Positions 7,385-16,306 of a DNA stretch of 64,000 nt are shown here, in pieces. This stretch comes from Sphingobacterium spiritivorum ATCC 33861 (GTDB lineage Bacteria > Bacteroidota > Bacteroidia > Sphingobacteriales > Sphingobacteriaceae). The translations under genes were made by a program, and so were the position numbers. Where the stretch lies: NCBI RefSeq assembly GCF_000143765.1, contig NZ_GL379770.1:620001-684000 (forward strand), in the 5' to 3' direction. Under the pieces are notes generated by a model that saw only the letters and a program-made list of their open reading frames with translations, did no database searches and was not told the origin of the DNA. Every line of letters starts with the position of its first letter. Within the stretch, counting starts at the first letter, position 1.

Positions 7385-10300
7385 TTTGTCTCCTTTCCTC
7401 TTCTTCATTACGAATAGCTGATTTTAAAGTATCTGTCTTTTTGTGGTTTGTATCATTTTTACCGGATTTGTCCAGTGAATCTTTCTTAAGCTGTTGCTGT
7501 TCCTGGAGTTTTTTCTCCTGACGTTTACGGTACTCGGGACTGTTCTGCATCAGACTATCCCGTATTACTGCTCTTACGCTATCCCTGTAAACCGAATCCT
7601 TATCCATACGCTCTACATCAAATCTTCTTCTGAATCCTTTACTTTCCGTGTCATAATAATTCTCCAGTTGCTTGGTATTCATAAATATCTCCCTGAACTT
7701 ATTATAGTCCATATTGATAATGAAACCAATCCCTGTCTCTACAAATTGTCCCTGCAGCGTTGCCTGATACTGATTTTTGCGGTATACACGTGCAAAATAT
7801 CTTCCGTCCTGTGAAAGCTGATAATCCAAAGAAATATCACCGGCAATATTGTTGGCTTGTTCACCCGGTCTGGAACTTCCTTCGACCTCAAAGTTAGAAC
7901 CGATTGTAATTTTCAGACGATCGTCAAACAGCATTTTAGATACACCGATATTGAGGTCAGTACGCGTATTGCCGGATCCGGTCAGATAATCTTGTGAAGA
8001 TTCCAGACCAAAATCAAGTTCTACACCTTTTATCAGGTCGGAAGCCAGCGCATTTAACTGCCCGCTCAGGAAGGAACTCATGGTATTACGGGCAGTACCC
8101 TCTACGCCGCCACCTCCGGACAGACTTTCAAATGGATTTGAGGCCATAAAGCGACCTAGTATAATTAGGGAGAAGACCTGCTTATTCAATTCAGACTGAT
8201 CTTCACGAAGAGCCGTGAGTGCAATGTTGACCTTACTTACCACATCCTGCGAAACAATAGCATTCTTCTCATCGAGATCAATGTCAAAGTTAATGTTCGG
8301 TTTGAACAACTCACCGGTCAGTAACAGTTTTACAGCAAATGGAATCCGTTGTTTGTATAAGTTGGCGCTTTCGGTACCGATCTGATTCTGTACAAGTTCC
8401 AGTGTCGGAAATTTATTTGTATAAAGAGCTGTAATGGCCAGTTGTGCATCCAGCGGATCCCCGTTCCAGGTAATGGTACTGCCTTTTTCAAAAGCAAACT
8501 CTTTACTGAGTGGTCCGAAGCTGAAGGAATAATCTCCTTTTTCTACGGTGAATGTACCTGACATCGTGATTTTCTCACTGGCATCAATTCCCATATTCAA
8601 TTCGGCTGTTCCCTGTATATTCAGCGCATCTTTGGAACCTTCATCCATGATGATCTTGAATTTAGCCTCTTTATCTGTTTGCAGATTCAGGGTAAGATCT
8701 ATTCCTGAGAGATGTGATGTAGTGGTCATGGAATCGAGCTTTGCAAATACATTGGCTGCTGAAGTATCACTTTTATTTACAAATTCGACTACACCATCCC
8801 GCTGTACCATTCCCGGATTATCGTTAGGAACGATAAATACGAAATCGGTTTTGTCATTTGCTTTGATATTACCGTCTACTACAGGTTTGTGCATATCCCC
8901 TCTGATGCGCAGATTGGAGGTTACAAATAGTTTACCGTAGAACAGATCGTTATCCTCGCGTGTAGAGTTGACCACCGTAAAATCATTTGTATTCAGATTG
9001 AGATTAAAATCAAAGTCTGTATAATCTTTTGTAAGGATCGAACCGTTGATTCTGGCTGTATTTCCTCTTTTATCCTTAATGTTGAACTCTTTGAATGCAA
9101 GACCCTGATCATTGAATGAAATGGTCTGATCGTCCATATAAAAGTCGGCATTAAGCATGGTGATATTCAGCCGTGCATCCTGGAATACCAGATCACCATT
9201 TATACTCGGATTGGCTGTAGTGCCGCTGATATTGAGTGTTCCTTCGAGGTTCCCTTCTGTATTTTGAAGATAGCCCAGACTGAAAGCCTCGACCGTTTTC
9301 ATTTTTAGTGGTTTGAGGTCTAATGTTGCCTGAAAAGTGGACTTGCCATCCGGAGGACTTATATATTCTCCAAGAAGACGTACATTATTGCCATTTTCTG
9401 TGATGCTCACATCCGCTGCATAAGTGTTCTCTTTTTCGTTATTGACCTTAATGGCAATATTTCCGACTGTATCTTTCCCGAAATAGAATTTATCTATTGT
9501 CAGATCAGAAACAAAAACAGGCTTACTTTCCAGACGGGATATGGTGGCACTTCCGTTTATTCCTCCACCCAGATTCAGCGCTTCAGATTCCAGCATTTGA
9601 GAGAATGTTTCGATTCTGAAATTGTTGAAACTTAAGTTGATCGGAGAGTTCAGAGATGAATCCTGAGAAACAATCTTCAGTTCCTGACCTTTATTGGTCA
9701 GAATAAAATCCTGCGCCCGGATACCGGCTTTACCAAAGGAAAGGCTGTTATTCTGGTTGATGTTCCACGTTTCGTAGTTCAGCATCAGACCATTTTCGAG
9801 CAAACTGAGGATATAATTATCATCATTGACTTTCATTTGCGCTCCGAGATAGTATTGTTCTTTCTCCTGTTTATCTTTTATCCAGAGACCAAAGTCCAGG
9901 TTGTTCTTTATTACCTTTCCACTCAATACGGTATTAATCAATTCAACATTACTGATCGCAATTTTATTGATAAGTGTAGAATAGTACATCGTGCTGTCTA
10001 CAGTATTGATATCGAGTGAAACATTTTCAATTTTTGTTCCTCCGTAGATGACTTTTGGCGCAACGAGTTTTGCCAGGATAGATTTGGTCTGACTATCAAA
10101 TGTACCATCCAGTGTTACGGGTCTTAGTTCCTCCAGATCAGGAAAGAAGTCACGAATAAATCGCGAATTGTTCAGTTGCGCACTAAACTCAAAATTTTGA
10201 GGTGAATACGGAGGTATTTTTGCAGGGTTGGCATTCGGCTGATAATATACCCGCAGAATATCCTGCATAGCACTTCCCAGTTCGGTAAGCTTATATTTAC

Positions 10301-12668
10301 CCACAAGGTGAGCTTTCAGGAATTCAGATTGCAGGGTCAGCATATTGCGGCTGGTGTCTGCTTTAGCGATCATAGAGACACTATCCAGTACAAAACGATC
10401 ATTGTTGTAGGCGATAGACGAATTGACAATGTCAATACGGCCGTTTAAGAAATTAAGGTCTGCAGTTTCAAAATCAGCAACGATCTTACCATGATAGCGC
10501 AGATCGTCTGTCATGAGTTTGAGGTTTTTGAAATTGATGCTATCGATCATCATTTCCATATTTACCTTGGGATATTTTCCGCGCATATCTGCATTAGCAT
10601 TCATATGAAGATCCAGATTCGGATCGCTGCTGCTGATCGTTGCGCCGATATCTCCTTTGTTGGCAAGTAAATCAAGGTCAATATTCTGATAACGGTATCC
10701 CATAGCATCCAGGCGCAGGAGTTTTCCTTTTACATCGGCCTGCATGGTTTTGGGATTGAGGCCATGTCCTTTCACATCAGCATCAAAGGCAAGTATACCC
10801 AGTGTGGAATCCATCTTTAACAGATGTCCGAGGTTGAAATCCTCGATACGTACCCGTGCATCATAGGAGGTGTCGCGTCCTGCCATATTGAGTTTACCGT
10901 CAAACGAGGCATTTCCCTGCTCGGTCTTCAGTTTCAGATCTGCATCAAACCCTTTCATTCCTCCTTTGAATGTACCTGTCAGTCCGATCGAATTGGGCAA
11001 TTGTATACTGTCCGGAAGCATAGATTTTGCAATCAGTTGCTCCAGATCACGGCGTCCTGTAGTTAATTTTTTCAGGCGCAGATCAATGTTCATTTTTTCC
11101 GGGTCAGGCAAACCGGTAATATTGGCGCTGGCAATAATATGCGTGCGGTTGAGTGTTTTGAATTCCAGTGTTGGGATCTGCAGGTCATTCATCCGGCCTT
11201 TGACACGCCCGTCTATAAAGAAGGTTTTGGTCATCAGTGGTTTCATGACTTGCATGGTATCCAGGAAAGGAGCAAAATAGCGGATATCTTTCATACCTAC
11301 ACGACTTTTGCGGATATTCGCTTCTAATGTTAGTTTCTCAGGCTGTGTACTGATGATATCCAGAGAAGGGTAGGAGACTTTAATATAATCTCTTAATAAG
11401 GTATTGGGTGTTTCTGCGTACAGATTTTTGATTATCGCACCAGTATTGGTGTATATAAAATCACCGGAAAGTTGTTTAATCTCAAATCCGGAATGATCTT
11501 TAGCTTTTAGCATAGCTAATGATCCGGACAGAGAATCTGCAGAGTAGAACAGATCTTTAAGATCTCCGGACAGCCCCTGGATTTTTATATTGCCGTAATC
11601 GAAACCTTTAATACGGGCCTGATTATCATCTTTAAACAGGAAATTGGTCTTGTTGATGACAATTTCATTTGCAGATACAATCCAGTTATTCGAAGAAGTA
11701 GCAGCAGTAGAGTCTCTTGTCGTTTTTACTTCTGGCTTTTTGTTGATCTTTCCAAACAAAACTTTTGAATCCGAACCATCCAGTTTTATATTATCTAAGG
11801 TGACAATTTCCTTATTAAGGTCTATTTCATGTATGCTGGCTACAAGGTCATTGATATTAAACCGGGTGTCCATTGCGGATGATGAATCACTGTAGCGTAC
11901 ATCAATATTTTTTAGATTGGCGGTTTTGATGCCTACATTTGGTAGGAGAGAGGTTTCTTTCACAGAAGGATCTGTTATCCCGAAATCTTCGGCCTTAGGG
12001 CGATTGGTATCGGTCATCGGCGACCATTGATTCACAATGGCTGTCAGTCCGTCAATATTGACGACCGGCATATCAAAAGTCATATTTTTGGTCAGGTCAA
12101 AAGTCTTGATTCGGGTGTCGAAGTGACTGAGATTGATTTCAGCTCTTGTGCCGATGACATCATCTTTGTAAATAAACCTTATTTTATCAAAATTTACCTT
12201 TTCAATATTAAATACCATAGCCGATGTGGTGTCTGCTGTGGCTGTACTTTCCTTTTCTGAAGAAAATGCTTTTACAATATAGTCAAAATTAAATGCGCTG
12301 TCTGGCAGGCTGCGGCTTATTTTTGCGGTAGCTCCTTTTAAAGATATTTCCTGAATTTCAACAGTGTTTTTGAGTAATTTGAACATGTCGATATCTACTT
12401 TGAGCTCTTCTGCAGATACCAGCGTATCTTTAGACTGATCCGCTAAATAGACATTTTCCAGCACCAGATCCTTAGGAAATCCTATTTTAATATACCCTAT
12501 ACGTACAGGTGTGCCGATTTTGCCTTCGACATAATTCGTCACTTTGCCCACCACAAAGTTTTGAACTGCAGGGAGCCGGATCAGAAAAACAATAAGTAAA
12601 AGTAAGGCTATAATAGAGCCGACAATCCATAAGAATGTCTTTAATGCAATGCGTCCTAATTTATTCAA
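7371..12668 (-). CDS. tamB: Translocation/assembly module protein TamB (DUF490 family)
   Basis: A very long protein of 1765 residues. An N-terminal transmembrane anchor (about 10-30, GSIIALLLLIVFLI) leads into an AsmA-like start (GTPVRIGYIKIGFPKDLVLENV). Many hundreds of residues of repeating beta-rich sequence follow, typical of the grooved periplasmic taco of TamB/AsmA-like proteins, now linked to phospholipid transport and outer-membrane assembly. The C-terminal TamB domain lies around 1300-1690. The end is a highly charged Lys/Gln/Glu tail rather than a barrel-like terminus. It overlaps tamA and reads first in the operon. A TATCTTTG -7 box lies about 105 bases upstream. Confidence 0.92.
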   Translation of the reverse strand: MNKLGRIALKTFLWIVGSIIALLLLIVFLIRLPAVQNFVVGKVTNYVEGKIGTPVRIGYIKIGFPKDLVLENVYLADQSKDTLVSAEELKVDIDMFKLLKNTVEIQEISLKGATAKISRSLPDSAFNFDYIVKAFSSEKESTATADTTSAMVFNIEKVNFDKIRFIYKDDVIGTRAEINLSHFDTRIKTFDLTKNMTFDMPVVNIDGLTAIVNQWSPMTDTNRPKAEDFGITDPSVKETSLLPNVGIKTANLKNIDVRYSDSSSAMDTRFNINDLVASIHEIDLNKEIVTLDNIKLDGSDSKVLFGKINKKPEVKTTRDSTAATSSNNWIVSANEIVINKTNFLFKDDNQARIKGFDYGNIKIQGLSGDLKDLFYSADSLSGSLAMLKAKDHSGFEIKQLSGDFIYTNTGAIIKNLYAETPNTLLRDYIKVSYPSLDIISTQPEKLTLEANIRKSRVGMKDIRYFAPFLDTMQVMKPLMTKTFFIDGRVKGRMNDLQIPTLEFKTLNRTHIIASANITGLPDPEKMNIDLRLKKLTTGRRDLEQLIAKSMLPDSIQLPNSIGLTGTFKGGMKGFDADLKLKTEQGNASFDGKLNMAGRDTSYDARVRIEDFNLGHLLKMDSTLGILAFDADVKGHGLNPKTMQADVKGKLLRLDAMGYRYQNIDLDLLANKGDIGATISSSDPNLDLHMNANADMRGKYPKVNMEMMIDSINFKNLKLMTDDLRYHGKIVADFETADLNFLNGRIDIVNSSIAYNNDRFVLDSVSMIAKADTSRNMLTLQSEFLKAHLVGKYKLTELGSAMQDILRVYYQPNANPAKIPPYSPQNFEFSAQLNNSRFIRDFFPDLEELRPVTLDGTFDSQTKSILAKLVAPKVIYGGTKIENVSLDINTVDSTMYYSTLINKIAISNVELINTVLSGKVIKNNLDFGLWIKDKQEKEQYYLGAQMKVNDDNYILSLLENGLMLNYETWNINQNNSLSFGKAGIRAQDFILTNKGQELKIVSQDSSLNSPINLSFNNFRIETFSQMLESEALNLGGGINGSATISRLESKPVFVSDLTIDKFYFGKDTVGNIAIKVNNEKENTYAADVSITENGNNVRLLGEYISPPDGKSTFQATLDLKPLKMKTVEAFSLGYLQNTEGNLEGTLNISGTTANPSINGDLVFQDARLNITMLNADFYMDDQTISFNDQGLAFKEFNIKDKRGNTARINGSILTKDYTDFDFNLNLNTNDFTVVNSTREDNDLFYGKLFVTSNLRIRGDMHKPVVDGNIKANDKTDFVFIVPNDNPGMVQRDGVVEFVNKSDTSAANVFAKLDSMTTTSHLSGIDLTLNLQTDKEAKFKIIMDEGSKDALNIQGTAELNMGIDASEKITMSGTFTVEKGDYSFSFGPLSKEFAFEKGSTITWNGDPLDAQLAITALYTNKFPTLELVQNQIGTESANLYKQRIPFAVKLLLTGELFKPNINFDIDLDEKNAIVSQDVVSKVNIALTALREDQSELNKQVFSLIILGRFMASNPFESLSGGGGVEGTARNTMSSFLSGQLNALASDLIKGVELDFGLESSQDYLTGSGNTRTDLNIGVSKMLFDDRLKITIGSNFEVEGSSRPGEQANNIAGDISLDYQLSQDGRYFARVYRKNQYQATLQGQFVETGIGFIINMDYNKFREIFMNTKQLENYYDTESKGFRRRFDVERMDKDSVYRDSVRAVIRDSLMQNSPEYRKRQEKKLQEQQQLKKDSLDKSGKNDTNHKKTDTLKSAIRNEEEERRQNAKG

Positions 12669-13081
12669 AATTTGAAAAATCTATATATAAGCGTCAAAAG
12701 TTTTATTAAACAACGTAAAAAGACCGGATATGTTTACGAAAAAAATGATTTTCATATTATATGCCTTGAGGGCAAAGATAATATAACAGTAGTAATTAAT
12801 TGTATTTTTGCCTGTTAAGGATTTATTTTTTGTCAATGAAAACGTGTTTATTGGCTTTAAATACTGATTCTTATTAAGCACAATTGACAAGTATTTATTA
12901 AGTAAAACAGATATCCGAATAAAAAACATAATTAAGGTCATTTTTCTACTCCTTATTCCAAAACTTTTTGATATTTAATACTATGATAGTTTTCTTCATA
13001 TTCAAAAAGAGTGCCGCTGTTTTCAGATAGTTTTCGTATTTTTACAGACTATTTTTCTAACTACAAAAATTACAGATTATT
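12669..13081. other. AT-rich divergent intergenic region, tamB / uvrD
   Basis: These 413 bases separate the divergent tamB and helicase genes. I see promoter boxes, TATCTTTG on the minus strand (12773-12780) facing tamB and TATTTTTG on the plus strand (12803-12810). An 86-codon minus frame at 12681-12941 is rich in Ile, Asn, Lys and Phe, as AT-rich non-coding DNA would give, and lacks any recognisable domain. I do not call it a gene. Confidence 0.5.
12773..12780 (-). promoter_or_regulatory. -7 promoter box for tamB-tamA
   Basis: TATCTTTG on the minus strand is a full match to TAnnTTTG, about 105 bases before the tamB ATG. No good -33 TTTG stands at the expected 19-21 base distance, so this is a -7 match only. 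Confidence 0.4.
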
Positions 13082-15358
13082 TTGGATTATCTAGCAGGAT
13101 TAAATCCGACCCAACGTGCGGCTGTTGAACAGACAGAAGGACCAGTAATGATTGTCGCCGGAGCCGGATCGGGTAAAACACGTGTGATCACCTATCGTGT
13201 GGCACACCTTATACGTAAAGGTGTGGATCCCTTTAATATATTAGTGTTGACTTTTACCAATAAGGCTGCAAAAGAGATGCGGGAGCGTATCATGAAGGTC
13301 GTAGGAGGAGAAGCTAAGAATATCTGGATGGGTACTTTTCACTCGGTTTTTGCCCGGATATTACGTGTGGAAGCCGAATTGATTGGTTATCCGCGCAATT
13401 TTACGATCTACGATACAGACGATACCAAAAGTTTGCTCCGTTCTATCCTCAAGGAGATGAATCTGGATGATAAGCTGTATAATGTCAACCACGTATATGG
13501 TCGTATTTCACAGGCGAAAAATAACTTGATTTCTCCGCAGGAATATAATAAGAATGAAGCTATCAAAGCGGAAGATCATTCAAATGGCAGGGGACAGATG
13601 GGACAGATCTATATGACCTATGCACAGCGCTGTTATCGTGCCGGAGCGATGGACTTTGACGATTTGTTATTCAAGACCAATGTGCTTCTGAATAAGCATC
13701 CGGATGTCTTACACAAGTATCAGCACCAGTTTAAATATCTGATGGTGGATGAGTATCAGGATACTAACTTTTCCCAGTATCTGATTGTCAAGCGTCTGGC
13801 TGCGGTGAACGAAAATATTTGTGTTGTAGGGGATGATGCACAGAGTATCTATGCCTTTCGCGGTGCGAATATCCAAAATATCCTGAATTTCCAGAAAGAT
13901 TATCCGGATGTAAAGGTGTTCAAACTTGAGCAAAACTACCGTTCGACCAAGATGATCGTGAATGCCGCCAACAGTATTATTGCGAACAACAAGAATCAAC
14001 TGGAGAAGAACGTATTTTCGGACAATGAGGATGGTGAAAAGATAAAGGTTAACAGAGCCTTCTCCGATAATGAAGAAGGAAAGATTGTAGCCGATATTAT
14101 TGCTCAGGAAAAAGCCCTTAAGGGATTAAACTTTAAAGATTTTGCGATTCTGTATCGCACGAATGCACAGTCCCGATCGATGGAGGAGGCGCTTCGTAAG
14201 ATCAATATTCCTTATAAGATATACGGGGGAACCTCTTTTTATCAACGTAAGGAGATAAAGGATCTGATTGCTTACTTCAGATTGACGTTCAATCCGAATG
14301 ATGAGGAAGCGCTGAAGCGCGTTATTAACTATCCGCGTCGTGGAATCGGGGATACAACTATCGAACGCATTATGATCGCCGCTGATCAGCAGCAGATCAG
14401 GTTGTGGGATGTTGTCGCCAATGCGCAAATGTTTCTGGATGGAAGAAGTGCCGGCTCGGTGAGTGGTTTTGCTACGATGGTGCAGAGTTTTCAGGCGATG
14501 GCCAATAACCATTCGGCATTTGATACAGCGATGCACATTGCTCAACATTCAGGAGTACTGAAGGATCTGTATGAAGATAAATCAGTAGAAGGACTCAGCA
14601 GATACGAAAATATTCAGGAGCTCTTAAATGGTATCAAGGAGTTTTCGGAGAGAGAGGATATAGAAGATCGTGGGCTGGATGTGTTTATGCAGGATATTGC
14701 TCTTCTCACCAACGACGATAACGATAAGAATCCGAACGCGGATACCGTATCCCTGATGACGATTCACTCTTCAAAAGGATTGGAATTTCCGATTGTCTTT
14801 ATAGTCGGACTGGAAGAAAATCTGTTTCCTTCACAGCTGTCTCTAAACTCCAGGTCTGAACTGGAAGAGGAAAGACGATTATTCTACGTAGCAGTAACGC
14901 GTGCGGAGAAAAAGCTGCATTTATCATACGCAACCTCCCGATACAGATGGGGGTCATTGAATAATTGTGAACCAAGCAGGTTTCTGGACGAATTGAATCC
15001 GGCCTGTCTTGATCTTGACTTTAAACCAAGAGGTATGCCTTCATCAGCAGGCGATGGTTTTCAGAGAGAGCGCATGACCTGGCAGCAGAAAGATCAGGAT
15101 GCCTTCTCCAAACCAAAACCAAAAGTAGTGAAGACGACTTCTATATTACCGAAAGCGCATACACCTACGGAAGGCTTTGCTCCGTCTGATACCAGCGGAC
15201 TTCAGGTAGGGATGGAAGTAGAACATGAAAGATTTGGATTTGGTAAGGTTATCAATCTGGAAGGCAGTAAACCGGACCTTAAAGCAACTATTTTCTTTAA
15301 AGAGTTGGGACAAAAGCAATTGTTGCTTAAATTTGCCAAACTTAGGATTGTACAATAG
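13082..15358 (+). CDS. UvrD/PcrA-type superfamily 1 DNA helicase, TTG start
   Basis: The 758-residue protein contains the full SF1A helicase set. Walker A is AGAGSGKT (26-33), motif II VDEYQDTN and motif III GDDAQSIYAFRGA. QNYRST, IHSSKGLEFPIVFIVG and RRLFYVAVTRA follow. A C-terminal Tudor-like segment (VEHERFGFGKVINLEG) is typical of PcrA/UvrD and binds RNA polymerase in relatives. It translocates 3'-5' in nucleotide excision and recombination control. The first codon is TTG (13082). An in-frame stop lies at 13058-13060, there is no ATG or GTG between, and the family start M/LDYLxGLNPxQ begins exactly there. Confidence 0.93.
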   Translation: MDYLAGLNPTQRAAVEQTEGPVMIVAGAGSGKTRVITYRVAHLIRKGVDPFNILVLTFTNKAAKEMRERIMKVVGGEAKNIWMGTFHSVFARILRVEAELIGYPRNFTIYDTDDTKSLLRSILKEMNLDDKLYNVNHVYGRISQAKNNLISPQEYNKNEAIKAEDHSNGRGQMGQIYMTYAQRCYRAGAMDFDDLLFKTNVLLNKHPDVLHKYQHQFKYLMVDEYQDTNFSQYLIVKRLAAVNENICVVGDDAQSIYAFRGANIQNILNFQKDYPDVKVFKLEQNYRSTKMIVNAANSIIANNKNQLEKNVFSDNEDGEKIKVNRAFSDNEEGKIVADIIAQEKALKGLNFKDFAILYRTNAQSRSMEEALRKINIPYKIYGGTSFYQRKEIKDLIAYFRLTFNPNDEEALKRVINYPRRGIGDTTIERIMIAADQQQIRLWDVVANAQMFLDGRSAGSVSGFATMVQSFQAMANNHSAFDTAMHIAQHSGVLKDLYEDKSVEGLSRYENIQELLNGIKEFSEREDIEDRGLDVFMQDIALLTNDDNDKNPNADTVSLMTIHSSKGLEFPIVFIVGLEENLFPSQLSLNSRSELEEERRLFYVAVTRAEKKLHLSYATSRYRWGSLNNCEPSRFLDELNPACLDLDFKPRGMPSSAGDGFQRERMTWQQKDQDAFSKPKPKVVKTTSILPKAHTPTEGFAPSDTSGLQVGMEVEHERFGFGKVINLEGSKPDLKATIFFKELGQKQLLLKFAKLRIVQ

Positions 15359-15424
15359 CATTTATTATATTTACAAAATAACGGCGCATATCTTACGTTA
15401 TTAAAGCGTCATCATCCACAATTT

Positions 15425-16216
15425 ATGAATTTTGATTATAACAGCACAAGACCAAAACTTATTCTAGCCGAATATGGTCGTAATGTGCAGAATATGGTAG
15501 ATTATATCAGTTCACTACCAACAAAAGAAGAACGTAACCGTCATGCTCAGGTCGTTATCGATATGATGGGGGTTCTTAATCCGCATTTACGTGATGTGGC
15601 CGATTTCAAACACAAGCTTTGGGATCACCTGCAGATTATCTCTGATTTTAAAATTGATGTCGATTCTCCATATCCTATTCAGAGCAGAGAAAATGTAAAA
15701 CATCAGCCTGAGATGTTGGGGTACCCTCAGCATAATATCCGTTTCAAGCACTATGGTCATACTGTAGAAACAATGGTAAGTAAGGCCAGATTGATCACAG
15801 ATGAAACCAAAAGGAATCAGATGATCCTGTCGATTGCTAATTTTATGAAAATGGCATATCTGACATGGAATAAAGACTCTGTATCGGATGAGCAGATTTT
15901 ACAGGATCTGAAGGAACTGTCTAAAGGTGAACTTTTCTTACCTGAAGGAACCGTTCTTACCAAACTTGATTTCAAAACACCTCCTCCGGGAAGCCGTGTA
16001 AAAAGTCAGACTCCTTCTTCCGGTGGTAGCAACAATAACAACAATAATAATAAAGGAAGCTATCAGCAGAAATCGAATAACAATAACAACAAGAAACCGG
16101 GTGGTTTTGTAAAAAGAAACAATAACAACAATAATAGCGGCGGCCCTAAAAAGAGCTACCATAATAATAACAATAATAATAATAACAACCATTCAAATAA
16201 TTATAAGAGAGGATAA
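15425..16216 (+). CDS. DUF4290 protein with asparagine-rich C-terminal tail
   Basis: Residues 1 to about 180 form a compact helical domain that I recognise as DUF4290 (MNFDYNSTRPKLILAEYGRN, later NPHLRDVADFKHKLWDHL), known almost only from Bacteroidota. From about residue 200 to 263 the protein becomes low complexity, with asparagine runs of 7, 5, 6 and 9 broken by Gly, Lys, Ser and His. The runs use mixed AAC and AAT codons. Basic residues between the runs would suit nucleic-acid binding, but the function is unknown. It lies 66 bases after the helicase and 90 before murA, with a terminator following it. Confidence 0.85.
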   Translation: MNFDYNSTRPKLILAEYGRNVQNMVDYISSLPTKEERNRHAQVVIDMMGVLNPHLRDVADFKHKLWDHLQIISDFKIDVDSPYPIQSRENVKHQPEMLGYPQHNIRFKHYGHTVETMVSKARLITDETKRNQMILSIANFMKMAYLTWNKDSVSDEQILQDLKELSKGELFLPEGTVLTKLDFKTPPPGSRVKSQTPSSGGSNNNNNNNKGSYQQKSNNNNNKKPGGFVKRNNNNNNSGGPKKSYHNNNNNNNNNHSNNYKRG

Positions 16217-16242
16217 TCTTTTAAATTGGATAAATGGTACAG

Positions 16243-16283
16243 AGCAATTGAAATGTCAATCATATTCCAATTGCTTTTTTTTT
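16243..16283 (+). terminator. Intrinsic terminator after the DUF4290 gene
   Basis: AGCAATTG (16243-16250) pairs with CAATTGCT (16268-16275), with further partial pairing inside the loop, followed by nine T residues. It separates the DUF4290 gene from murA. Confidence 0.75.
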
Positions 16284-16306
16284 GAAATATAATAGTTAGG
16301 GTATAC

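Noticed and set aside
12681..12941. 86-codon minus-strand frame upstream of tamB
   Set aside because: Composition is Ile/Asn/Lys/Phe as expected from AT-rich spacer, it contains a likely promoter region and has no domain or ribosome site.
15938..16192. Val/Ile-rich minus-strand frame opposite the DUF4290 tail
   Set aside because: It is the antisense of asparagine codons (AAC/AAT give GTT/ATT) and not a real membrane protein.
16021..16200. AAC/AAT repeats as a CRISPR or tandem DNA repeat
   Set aside because: The repeats are trinucleotide codons inside an intact reading frame, with no spacer structure.
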